Positions 28,686 through 36,814 of a DNA stretch of 64,000 nt are shown in pieces. The notes below the pieces were generated by a model that had not been told where the DNA came from, made no database searches, and saw only the letters and a list, made by a program, of their open reading frames with translations. Made by a program: the position numbers and the translations under genes. Origin of the DNA: Flavobacterium sp. MC2016-06 (GTDB taxonomy: Bacteria > Bacteroidota > Bacteroidia > Flavobacteriales > Flavobacteriaceae); the NCBI RefSeq assembly GCF_009711165.2, contig NZ_WMID02000010.1, forward strand, positions 1 through 64,000, read 5' to 3'. The stretch's first letter is position 1. Each line of letters opens with the position of its first letter.

Positions 28686-29425
28686 AAACCTAACAGGTTT
28701 TAGAAACCTGTCAGGTTTGGCACAGTTTGTCAATTTTGATTAAAGAGAAATTTTAGCAAGAAACTCCATAAAGAAATATCGTCAATCTTTGTAGAGTTTC
28801 TTGCGAAGATCCCTCGTTCCTCGGGATGACAAGATTGTGTTTACAGAAGTAGATACGTAAGAAGTTTTAGTATTATGAGAAGCTTTGTCAAAGTTTAAAA
28901 CTTTGACAAAGCTAAAGACACATAGTTTATGCGTAAAGCTTGTCATTCCTGTAAAGATCACTTATTTCGGTAACGAATATTTCGCACCCATTTTCCACAA
29001 TCTTGTCATTTCGACGAAGGAGAAATCTTCGCAAGAAACTCCATAAAGAAATATCGTCAATCTTTGTAGAGTTTCTTGCGAAGATCCCTCGTTCCTCAGG
29101 ATGACAAGATTGTGTTTGCAGAAGTAGATAGGTAAGAAGTTTTAGTATTACGAGAAGCTTTGTCAAAGTTTAAAACTTTGACAAAGCTAAAGACACATAG
29201 TTTATGCGTAAAGCTTATCATTCCTGTAAAGATTACTTATTTCGGTAACGAATATTTCGCACCCATTTTCCACAATCTTGTCATTTCACGGAGGAGAAAT
29301 CTTCGCAAGAAACTCCATAAAGAAATATCCTCAATCTTTGTAGAGTTTCTTGCGAATATCCCTCGTTCCTCGGGATGACAAGATTGTGTTTAAAGACCTG
29401 CAAGGTTTTGAAAACCTTGCAGGTC
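28686..29425. repeat. 275-bp tandem repeat block with embedded hairpins
   Basis: A unit containing GCAAGAAACTCCATAAAG recurs at 28756, 29031 and 29305 (275 and 274 bp apart), giving about 2.4 copies with few changes. Each unit contains a TGTCATT-family inverted repeat and an AGCTTTGTCAAAG hairpin (28881, 29155). CCTGCAAGG-type hairpins flank the block (28686-28718 and 29395-29425). Open frames of 72-79 codons across it are by-products. It accounts for most of the 1-kb gap after the serine hydrolase gene. Confidence 0.9.
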
Positions 29426-29503
29426 TAATTTTTACAATTTAATTCACAATATTTGTCATTTCTGACAAAAACTGACGATGTTTTTAACATTTATTGAGCA
29501 TTT

Positions 29504-29536
29504 AACTTTGTCAAAGTTTAAAACTTTGACAAAGTT
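29504..29536. repeat. AACTTTGTCAAAG hairpin
   Basis: AACTTTGTCAAAG / CTTTGACAAAGTT forms a perfect stem, another copy of the family at 4061 and 9219. Confidence 0.8.
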
Positions 29537-29625
29537 TTGCGCAATGGTTTTCTTTTTTAAAGCTGAAACAAACGGCTAACATTTATTTAATATGAATGTG
29601 ATTATTTTTTTAAACTGATGCATGA

Positions 29626-29658
29626 TTTGTATGACTAAGTTTTGTATTTTTATCTTTA
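29626..29658 (+). promoter_or_regulatory. Candidate promoter of the YegP-type gene
   Basis: TTTG (29626-29629) and TATCTTTA (29651-29658, one mismatch from TAnnTTTG) are separated by 21 bp. The predicted start is about 30 bp before the ATG at 29697. Confidence 0.4.
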
Positions 29659-29696
29659 GCAAAATATTTAATATCAAACCTAAACAATAAAATTAC

Positions 29697-30029
29697 ATGG
29701 GAAAATTTGTGATTACTAAAAGAACCAACGGAGAGTTTCAATTCAATTTAAAAGCTGGAAACGGGCAGACTATTTTGACAAGTGAAGGTTACACAACAAA
29801 AGCGGCTTGCCTTAACGGAATTGAATCCGTAAAAACGAACTCGCAAGATGATAATCGTTTTGACCGAAAAGAGTCTAGTAATGGAAAACCCTATTTTAAT
29901 CTAAAAGCGACTAACGGACAGATTATTGGTAACAGTGAAATGTATGAGAGTACTGCTGCAAGAGAAAACGGAATTGAATCGGTAAAAACAAATGCGCCAT
30001 CTGGAACTACAGACGATCAAACTGCATAA
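29697..30029 (+). CDS. YegP-type DUF1508 protein with two repeats
   Basis: A 110-residue cytoplasmic protein of two tandem DUF1508 units (about 1-50 and 52-100). Each has the pattern F-x-FNLKAxNGQxI, then a YxxxAAxxNGIESVKTN end. The family is widespread and of unknown biochemical function; it forms small beta-rich domains. It is monocistronic, with its own promoter candidate and terminator. Confidence 0.9.
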   Translation: MGKFVITKRTNGEFQFNLKAGNGQTILTSEGYTTKAACLNGIESVKTNSQDDNRFDRKESSNGKPYFNLKATNGQIIGNSEMYESTAARENGIESVKTNAPSGTTDDQTA

Positions 30030-30049
30030 TCATTTAATGCAAAACAATA

Positions 30050-30082
30050 AAAAAAGCGAGGCCATGACACCTCGCTTTTTTA
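30050..30082. terminator. Bidirectional terminator between convergent genes
   Basis: The stem AAAAAAGCGAGG / CCTCGCTTTTTT (GCGAGG at 30056-30061, CCTCGC at 30070-30075) has A and T runs on both sides, so it can serve the YegP-type gene and the convergent XRE gene. Confidence 0.9.
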
Positions 30083-30112
30083 TTACAAACCTAAATAACA
30101 ATACTTTACCTT

Positions 30113-30499
30113 CTAAATGTCGCCAAATTTATCTTTATAGCGATCTAATTCCTGCTCTGTTCTGCTTAGTAATTTTTCTAAAAGTTCGATTTTATCTTCG
30201 TAGAGGTGTTTTAACGCCGCGCTATCATCAGAATTAATTATAATACCCCCACTATTATTTCCCTTTACGGTATTAAAACTGTTAAAATAGCGCTGGCTGT
30301 CAAAACTAATAATATCTTCTACGCTAACTTCCAAAATCCGGGCAATTTCTACCAATTTAGCAAAGGATAGAATGGTTTTTCCTTTTTCAATTTTACTGTA
30401 ACCTGCTTGCGTGACACCTAATTGATCGGCCACATATTCCTGAGTATAATTTTTCAACTCTCTAATGCTTTTAATTTTATTTTTTATTGAAGTGGTCAT
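30113..30499 (-). CDS. XRE-family HTH transcriptional regulator
   Basis: A 128-residue protein. An N-terminal Cro/C1-type helix-turn-helix (about 6-62: IRELKNYTQEYVADQLGVTQ, then AGYSKIEKGKT) is followed by a linker and a C-terminal coiled coil (about 95-125, LYEDKIELLEKLLSRTEQEL) likely for dimerisation. Such stand-alone regulators are common in Bacteroidota; targets are unknown. A CCCC leader motif (30513-30516, complement) lies 14 bp before the ATG. The neighbour upstream is a small membrane protein. Confidence 0.85.
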   Translation of the reverse strand: MTTSIKNKIKSIRELKNYTQEYVADQLGVTQAGYSKIEKGKTILSFAKLVEIARILEVSVEDIISFDSQRYFNSFNTVKGNNSGGIIINSDDSAALKHLYEDKIELLEKLLSRTEQELDRYKDKFGDI

Positions 30500-30707
30500 A
30501 AATGTTCTCTTTGGGGATTTTTTTGAATAGCTAAAAACTAACCACTATTTTTTTTAGTGTATAGCTATACTTTTTATTGGGCAATCTAATACTGCTTCAA
30601 TCGTAGGTAAATGAGGCAGTATCTTTTTTATTTTTTTTTCGTGGTAATGATAAAACCATACACTATAGCCAAAAAAACAAAAGCTATATGATAATTTAAA
30701 TTTTCGA

Positions 30708-31136
30708 TTAAGAACATCTTTTAAGATTTGGGGTTTGGCTTTGCTGCACAAGTTGATCAAATCGTAAAGTTAAATATTGATCTATCTGTTTTCCAATGGC
30801 TAAACGATCTAGCGGCTTAATCTTAACCTTTGTTTCTTTTTTATAAATGTCTTTTACAATAACATAATATTCGAATTCGATTGCATTATGAAATCTTAAA
30901 ATAATGATAAGTGTATAGAGTAATAAGGCAGGAATTATATAATACAGTTCCATTAAATCTGAAAAAAACAGGAGATAGTAAGCCAAAACAGTAACCAAAA
31001 TAAAGGCACCGTTTTCAAGAAGATAGGTTTTCTTCTTTTTGAGTAAACCCAGCTCAACAATTTCATTAAAATTGTATTGCCAGCGTTTTGATCCATAATC
31101 AAAATGAACATGGTCAGGAGTAAGAATAATGAACAT
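30708..31136 (-). CDS. Hypothetical two-TM membrane protein
   Basis: A 142-residue protein that I do not assign to a family. An N-terminal region of about 35 residues (ILTPDHVHFDYGSKRWQYNF) resembles the start of a PH-like domain. Two hydrophobic segments follow (about 45-60 and 65-81), then a basic cytoplasmic-looking tail with KIKPLDRLAIGKQID. A possible functional link to the downstream XRE gene is only positional. Confidence 0.6.
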   Translation of the reverse strand: MFIILTPDHVHFDYGSKRWQYNFNEIVELGLLKKKKTYLLENGAFILVTVLAYYLLFFSDLMELYYIIPALLLYTLIIILRFHNAIEFEYYVIVKDIYKKETKVKIKPLDRLAIGKQIDQYLTLRFDQLVQQSQTPNLKRCS

Positions 31137-31459
31137 AGTAATTTATCGTTTTAAAAAAAAATACATGAATATATGGCACAGAAAGCAAAAATAAAGCAGT
31201 CATTATAAATTGGCTTAGTACGAGAAAATAGTACCAAAATGCCGAACTATTAATACAAAACTTTATAAAAGCAATATTACGAAGAATACTCCCTTTTTTT
31301 CTTACAAGACTCTAATAGAATATAACTAAAAGTTATAATTAATTCTAAAATGTAAATTTTTACTTATCATTCAAGTTTTAGATAATCCGTAATTATGTGC
31401 GATATTTTAACAAAAAACAATAACTTTTACCGTGTTTTTAATTAAAATAATACGAAAAA

Positions 31460-31494
31460 TAAAAGCCATTTTCTTAATTAAAAATGGCTTTTTG
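31460..31494. terminator. Hairpin AAAGCCATTTT / AAAATGGCTTTTT
   Basis: A stem AAAAGCCATTTT and AAAAATGGCTTTTT around a short AT loop, with A and T runs on either side. It could terminate transcripts in either direction. Confidence 0.6.
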
Positions 31495-31542
31495 ATTCTA
31501 AATTTTAAATTACTGTTAAGCAGTATTTTCTTAATCGAAAAA

Positions 31543-31597
31543 AAAAAAAACCCCCACACGACTCTAATTTTCATTAGAATGTTTGAGGCTTTCTTCA
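31543..31597 (-). terminator. Terminator of the metalloprotease gene
   Basis: On the minus strand a stem built on ATTCTAAT-GAAA-ATTAGAGT, extended imperfectly by CCTC and GGGG ends, is followed by a run of about 13 T residues. A related hairpin follows the GH64 gene at 36760-36806. Confidence 0.7.
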
Positions 31598-31611
31598 AAA
31601 CTAATTTAAAC

Positions 31612-34479
31612 CTATTTTTTAATGAAGCGCTTTGTGGTCTTTATTCCATCTTTATCTAAGATGATAAAATAAATTCCGGTTTTTAAAGTCGAAACATTTA
31701 AACTATTTTCATTGATTTTTTGTACCGCAACTAAACTTCCTGTTTGAGAATCAACAATACTAATGTTTCCTCCTATTACATCTGTAGTAAAGTAAAGTGT
31801 GTCTTCTGTTGGATTTGGATATATGTTTAATGCAAAAGTTTTAGCTGCAGAAGCTGTAATTGCATCTGGAGCTGCAGCACCAACTTTAGTAATTCTAATC
31901 CAGTTGATATTCATTCCCGTATTTTGTATGTAAATACCAAAATTATACGTTCCTGCATTTACACTTACGGTTTGCGTTACGGTCTGCCAATTTTGCCAGC
32001 CTCCTGTATTGGGTACATCAACATTGCCTAACAAAATGGTTCCTCCATTTAAATCTGAAGATAATTTTCCGCCTGTTACAGCGCTTGCAACTCTATATTC
32101 TATTAGATAAGAACCTGTTGTTGGAAAATTAATATTGTTGTACGCCATCCAGTCGCCTGTTTCTGTATATCCAACATTTAAACCTCCGTCAGTATCGGTT
32201 GTCGCTTCTGTTTGAATACCGCTCATAGACGAATAATCTTCGGCTTGAATTAAGGTTGAAGTTTGTGCAGCTGTTGTTGCAATCAATTTCCATTGTCCGC
32301 AAGTCTGGTTGTTATTGTCCCATTGCTGTACGTTTGCACCATTTGCGGTACTCGCGCCTGCAACCTCAACAATTCTACCACTGTGACGCGCTACAATTTT
32401 GTAAAACCCATCTCCAGTCGAAACCAAAATAAACTGCTGATTAGTTGTTCCGTTATACGGATATTGCTCTACATTGGCACCGTTGTCTTTATTAAAACCA
32501 TTTACATCTAGTGATAAACCGCTGTGGCTGGCAATAATTTTATACATTCCATCGCCCAAATGCGTAAACGTAAACTTTTGATTGTTTCCTGTATTTGCAG
32601 TTCCCTGTGCAACATTTGCTCCGTTTGCCAAGCTTGCACTCCAAACGTCCATGTTTAGATTACTGTTTCTGTTTTGCAAAAAGTAGGTTACGTTTCCTAA
32701 AGTTGTTGCTCCGTTGGCAATTACTCTAATAGAACTTACTTTATCATTCCAAGTGGTATTCAAACAAGAATTATCAGAATTGATAACAGTTGAAGCTCCT
32801 GCAAAATTATCGTCTTGATACAAAATAGCTTGATATCCCTGTGTAATTTTAAGTGACGAAACATCATCATTTAAAACTCCCAAAGCATTTAAACGTGCTA
32901 AATTATAATCCCCAATGGTTAATCCTCCCGAAAATCCGGTATAATTACAATCTTTATAAACGGTAATCACATCTGTAGATGCTGCTATATTTCCTCCCGG
33001 CGGAATTGTTCCTGTAATAGAATAACTCCCTATAGAACCATAAGCCGAATAACCGCCGTAACCTGCATTTCCTGCCCCATTCCCGTCTACGCCGACAAAG
33101 TATTTGCCAGCCGGCAGATTTACATTCATAGAAGCATTTAAGGCAAAAGGATCAGAATTCCAATATGTTCCCATTTCTGCTCCAGCCGAATTATATAATC
33201 TCATTAAAAGATGAAGATTCCCATCTCTTGAAACCGTGTTTGCATTTATAGCAACATTTCCGCCGCCTGTTGTAAACGTAAAAAAGTCATAATCGGCTTC
33301 ACTCGAAATAATACCATTTTTCTGATTGATTGCTCCGCTGGCGTTATAATCTAAAGTAGCTGCAGAAGCAGTCGTATTTCCGTAATCGTCGCCTCTGTAT
33401 CCTACTCCAAATTTAGCACCTGCAATAGTTGCAACATCGTCTTGCGTATTATCTGCATAATTGTATTCGCCTTTACTCCATTGCACAACAGGTCTGTAAT
33501 AACCTGCACCCATAATTGGCGCCCATGAAGTTCCGTCAATTCCTAGAAAATAACCTTCAACAGGATTCGTTCTTCCGTCGTGGCCTAAATCAAAAGTATG
33601 ACCAACTTCGTGTGCTGAAGCATCTCCTCCAGATTTACCCGAAGTAATAAATACCCAGCACGGCACATCGTTATCCCAATTAAAAGAACCAATATACGCT
33701 ACACCTCCAGCTCCTGGAGCGGCAGTATTCGTTGGCGTAACTACAACGCGCATTCTTCTGTTTTTTGGGTACGAATTAAAAACGGCTTCGTTTGTAGTTA
33801 CATTTACATTAAAAGGTCTGTAATCTTCAGACACTACTTCCCAATGTTGCTGTACATCGGCATCGCTCATTCCAGATGCTGCTGCATTTATGGCGTTTCC
33901 GTTGTTCCAAAGATTTCCTGCCGGCATGTTGTAACCGTCAAAATCTAACATTACACAACCTGCAGCGCCTGGTAAACTCTGTAGGTTTAATAAGGCTGGT
34001 GCAATTGCTGCAGCAACGGCAGTTTTACCAGTTACTTTATTTGCGTTTTGAGGTACATTTCTATAATCGATACAAACCAGCGTATTGATATCTACTTTCT
34101 CTACAAAAGCGTTTCCCTGTGTATCAGAATAATATTTGTATGCTTCTTTTGCAGCTTTAAAAATAATGTGACCTTCCAGCGATTTGTCTTTCACTTTGAT
34201 GTAAAAAGAAGATTCTGGAACATTTTTTATTTCACCAATTAAAAACTCACTTGTTGCATCTGACTCTTTAAAGTTGATTTTTCCATTAAAGGTTTTTGCA
34301 TTGGAGGCTTGAAGTAAAACTGTTTTTTCTGTACTTTTTGAAGTAGTCGATTTTACTAGTTCATTTTTTAAATTATTCATAAAGGTTTTACTCGATCCTA
34401 ACGAAGTCTGCGCAATAGCAAAACTGCTAAAAGCCATAAAGACGAGTAAACTTAATCGAAATTTGTACTTGTTTTTCAT
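31612..34479 (-). CDS. T9SS-secreted zinc metalloprotease with crystallin, ricin and CBM6 modules
   Basis: A 955-residue secreted protein: signal peptide (1-24), propeptide (about 25-160), and a reprolysin-like zinc protease domain (about 165-365) with HEVGHTFDLGHD at 290-301, the extended HExxHxxxxxHD zinc site. A pre-peptidase C-type beta domain follows (about 385-490), then a beta/gamma-crystallin-like module (503-590), a ricin-type beta-trefoil (597-734), a CBM6 (742-866) and a T9SS type A sorting domain (885-955, ending KRFIKK). A protease carrying several carbohydrate-binding modules suggests attack on glycan-coated protein targets. The last four modules are nearly identical to those in the GH64 protein. 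Predicted to be exported and probably surface-anchored or released. Confidence 0.85.
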   Translation of the reverse strand: MKNKYKFRLSLLVFMAFSSFAIAQTSLGSSKTFMNNLKNELVKSTTSKSTEKTVLLQASNAKTFNGKINFKESDATSEFLIGEIKNVPESSFYIKVKDKSLEGHIIFKAAKEAYKYYSDTQGNAFVEKVDINTLVCIDYRNVPQNANKVTGKTAVAAAIAPALLNLQSLPGAAGCVMLDFDGYNMPAGNLWNNGNAINAAASGMSDADVQQHWEVVSEDYRPFNVNVTTNEAVFNSYPKNRRMRVVVTPTNTAAPGAGGVAYIGSFNWDNDVPCWVFITSGKSGGDASAHEVGHTFDLGHDGRTNPVEGYFLGIDGTSWAPIMGAGYYRPVVQWSKGEYNYADNTQDDVATIAGAKFGVGYRGDDYGNTTASAATLDYNASGAINQKNGIISSEADYDFFTFTTGGGNVAINANTVSRDGNLHLLMRLYNSAGAEMGTYWNSDPFALNASMNVNLPAGKYFVGVDGNGAGNAGYGGYSAYGSIGSYSITGTIPPGGNIAASTDVITVYKDCNYTGFSGGLTIGDYNLARLNALGVLNDDVSSLKITQGYQAILYQDDNFAGASTVINSDNSCLNTTWNDKVSSIRVIANGATTLGNVTYFLQNRNSNLNMDVWSASLANGANVAQGTANTGNNQKFTFTHLGDGMYKIIASHSGLSLDVNGFNKDNGANVEQYPYNGTTNQQFILVSTGDGFYKIVARHSGRIVEVAGASTANGANVQQWDNNNQTCGQWKLIATTAAQTSTLIQAEDYSSMSGIQTEATTDTDGGLNVGYTETGDWMAYNNINFPTTGSYLIEYRVASAVTGGKLSSDLNGGTILLGNVDVPNTGGWQNWQTVTQTVSVNAGTYNFGIYIQNTGMNINWIRITKVGAAAPDAITASAAKTFALNIYPNPTEDTLYFTTDVIGGNISIVDSQTGSLVAVQKINENSLNVSTLKTGIYFIILDKDGIKTTKRFIKK

Positions 34480-34788
34480 TTTATATGTAAAGGTTTGGGG
34501 TTACAATTTATTTACCGCAAAGATTCGCAAAGAAAAAAGCGAAAAGATTCGCAAAGCTTATTTTTAAACTTTGCCAGCCTCACGCACATTATCATTAAAT
34601 CAAGGATTGTTAAAAAAAGTTTAACGCAGATTTCGCAGATTTTAGCGGAATTAGAATAAAAAAATCTGCCACATCTGCTAAATCTGCGTGAAAAAATATC
34701 TTAAATTAACGACATTGACCTCACAAATTCCCTGTAAATTAAGGAATTGGAAACTTTGCGATCAAACTAACAGCACGGCTATAAAAAA
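34480..34788. repeat. Intergenic region with ACGCAGATTTCGCAGAT inverted repeat
   Basis: AACGCAGATTTCGCAGATTT near 34622 is complementary to AAATCTGCGTGAAAAAATATC-type sequence near 34680. The rest is AT-rich with repeated TTCGCAAAG words and the CCCC leader motif (34497-34500, complement), 18 bp before the protease start. Confidence 0.65.
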
Positions 34789-36420
34789 TTATTTTTTAAT
34801 AAAACGTCTTACTGTTTTGATTCCATTTTTTTCAACTAAAATCAAATAGACTCCAGTTTTCAAACCCGAAACATCAACACTGTTGTTATTTGCAGTTTGT
34901 GTAGAAACAGTAGAACCGTCTGCAGCATTTATAATGCTCACACTTGCTCCTGTAACTTCTGCATTAAAAGAAAGTGTGCTTTCGGTTGGGTTTGGAAATA
35001 TCGCTAAATTTGGAATGTCTTGAGAAGCTGTTGAAGCTGATTTTGCTGTCAAAGCTGCACCTGATTTTGTGATTCTAAACCAGTTGATATTCATTCCTGT
35101 ATTCTGAACATATATACCGAAGTTGTACGTTCCTGCGTTTACATTTACAGTTTGAGAAACGGTCTGCCAATTCTGCCATCCTCCTGTATTGGGTACATCA
35201 ACAGCACCTAGCTGAATAGTTCCTGCATTTAAATCGGATGATAGTCTTGATCCAGAAACAGCACTGGCAACTCTGTATTCTATTACATAAGAACCAGATG
35301 TTGGAAAATTGATGTTGTAATACGCCATCCAATCTCCTGTATCACAATAACCAACATTTAAACCTCCGCCTGTATCTGTTGTAGCTTCTGTTTGAACACC
35401 GCTCATGGTAGAATAACTTTCTGCTTGTATTAAAGTTCCTGTTGCTGGCGGCTGACTTCCTGTAATAACTTGATTTACGGCTGTTAATAATGATTTTGCA
35501 CCTGTTGTATCTTGCGAAAGTTCCCAAATCATAACACCGCCTGCATTTTGAATGGCAAAAGTTGTTTTGGCTTTGATGGTTGGGATTCCGTTATAATAAA
35601 TCGTATTTCCAACTTGATCTAAGTTTTCTGCTCCCGGATATTGATTTACGATATCCTTATAAGAAATTCCTTGATTGGCAGCAGCTCCAAAACCATATCC
35701 GTAAAACGGAAGTCCAATAATCGCTTTGCTTGCTGGTAATCCTCTTCCTGTCCAATAATTAAATTGATTCACCGCCATACTATAAGGAGAATGTTGCCCT
35801 GGGCTGTTTGGTGCCCACGGACCTGTTGCATCATACGCCATGATATTGATCCAGTCGAAAGCTGTAAAAGTAGAAGATGGTACATTTGCACCACCATATC
35901 CTTCTGAAAGTGCTGCTGAAATCAATTTACCATTTGCATGTAATTTAGCTGCTAATGCAATTACAAAAGCTCCATAATCGCCGTTGATCGCAGGTCCTTC
36001 TAAATCCATGTCGACACCATCAAAATTATGAGCGACTACATAGTCGTATATTTTTTGAATGAATGCGGTTCTGTTTCCAGCTGTTATAAGATTAAAATAA
36101 TTATCACGTATTGAACCTCCTTCTGATACAGAACCTCCTCCAAGGGAAACAAAAACTTTTACATTTTGTGCATGTGCTGCATTAATAATGGTATTACTTC
36201 CAGAATTGAAAGTTAGATAACCATTGGCATCTGGATTTTCGAATGCAATATTAATGTGCGTTAGTTTACTGTATTGAACAGTGCTTGAAAACGCATTCAG
36301 ATCAATCCAATTTGGGATATAGGCAATTACTTTTTTCTGGGCAATCGATAAATTGAAAACTCCAAGAATCAAAATAAGCATCCATTTTAACGGCATTTTG
36401 TAATTGTTTTTCATAGTCAT
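34789..36420 (-). CDS. T9SS-secreted GH18 chitinase with CBM6
   Basis: A 543-residue protein: signal peptide (1-27), GH18 TIM barrel (about 29-315) with the active-site DGVDMDLEG at 134-142 and catalytic E141, then SLGGG at 93-97 and the late WEL motif near 299-301. CBM6 occupies 330-452 and the T9SS sorting domain about 472-543. It hydrolyses chitin or related beta-1,4-GlcNAc chains by substrate-assisted catalysis. The CBM6 is closely related to those of the protease and GH64 neighbours. It lies in a minus-strand series with them, separated by gaps that carry repeats. Confidence 0.92.
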   Translation of the reverse strand: MTMKNNYKMPLKWMLILILGVFNLSIAQKKVIAYIPNWIDLNAFSSTVQYSKLTHINIAFENPDANGYLTFNSGSNTIINAAHAQNVKVFVSLGGGSVSEGGSIRDNYFNLITAGNRTAFIQKIYDYVVAHNFDGVDMDLEGPAINGDYGAFVIALAAKLHANGKLISAALSEGYGGANVPSSTFTAFDWINIMAYDATGPWAPNSPGQHSPYSMAVNQFNYWTGRGLPASKAIIGLPFYGYGFGAAANQGISYKDIVNQYPGAENLDQVGNTIYYNGIPTIKAKTTFAIQNAGGVMIWELSQDTTGAKSLLTAVNQVITGSQPPATGTLIQAESYSTMSGVQTEATTDTGGGLNVGYCDTGDWMAYYNINFPTSGSYVIEYRVASAVSGSRLSSDLNAGTIQLGAVDVPNTGGWQNWQTVSQTVNVNAGTYNFGIYVQNTGMNINWFRITKSGAALTAKSASTASQDIPNLAIFPNPTESTLSFNAEVTGASVSIINAADGSTVSTQTANNNSVDVSGLKTGVYLILVEKNGIKTVRRFIKK

Positions 36421-36814
36421 TTTTTTAAATATTTATTAGTAGGGTTTAATATTCACATTAATTTTATTTAACACATAGGAACATAGCTTTAGTAACTTTA
36501 AAAAAGACGTTTCACTTATTAGAAATACACATAGTTGTTATGTTAAAGTCAAAAGTCTCATGCATATTTTAGCGAAATGGAAGTAAAAAAATCTGCTAAA
36601 TCTGCGTGAAAAAATATCTTAAATCAATAACATTAGCTGCTATATGAGAGAAATGAATTTCTTTTCTATATACTGCCTTAAATAAAAAACCTATTCTGCG
36701 ATAGCTATCGGGACTATGTGTTGAAAAAATAATACACAACGTATTAATACATTCAAATGAAAAGCCTCAAACGATTCTAATTTTCATCAGAACGTTCAAG
36801 GCTTTCCTTTAAAA
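36421..36814. repeat. Intergenic region with AACACATAG inverted arms and terminator
   Basis: AACACATAGGAACATAG near 36469 pairs with CTATGTGTTG near 36714, with CAAATCTGCGTGAAAAA-type words between. The terminator of the GH64 gene is at 36760-36806. No ORF of note. Confidence 0.6.
36760..36806 (-). terminator. Terminator of the GH64 gene
   Basis: On the minus strand AAAGCCTTGAACGTTCTGAT pairs imperfectly with ATTAGAATCGTTTGAGGCTTT around a GAAA loop, followed by T residues. It resembles the hairpin after the protease gene, so the duplication of these genes may include their 3' ends. Confidence 0.75.

Larger units (their letters stand above)
31137..31611. other. Intergenic stretch of about 475 bp with two hairpins
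   Basis: AT-rich, no plausible gene. It contains a hairpin at 31460-31494 and the terminator of the protease gene at 31543-31597, both annotated separately. The rest probably holds the promoter of the 142-residue membrane protein. Confidence 0.5.

Noticed and set aside
28927..29378. Open frames of 79 and 72 codons on both strands
   Set aside because: They lie entirely in the 275-bp tandem repeat and have no signal, motif or plausible protein composition.
30554..30760. 68-codon minus-strand ORF between the XRE and membrane protein genes
   Set aside because: It overlaps the end of the 142-residue gene by 53 bp, has no recognisable features and looks like chance.
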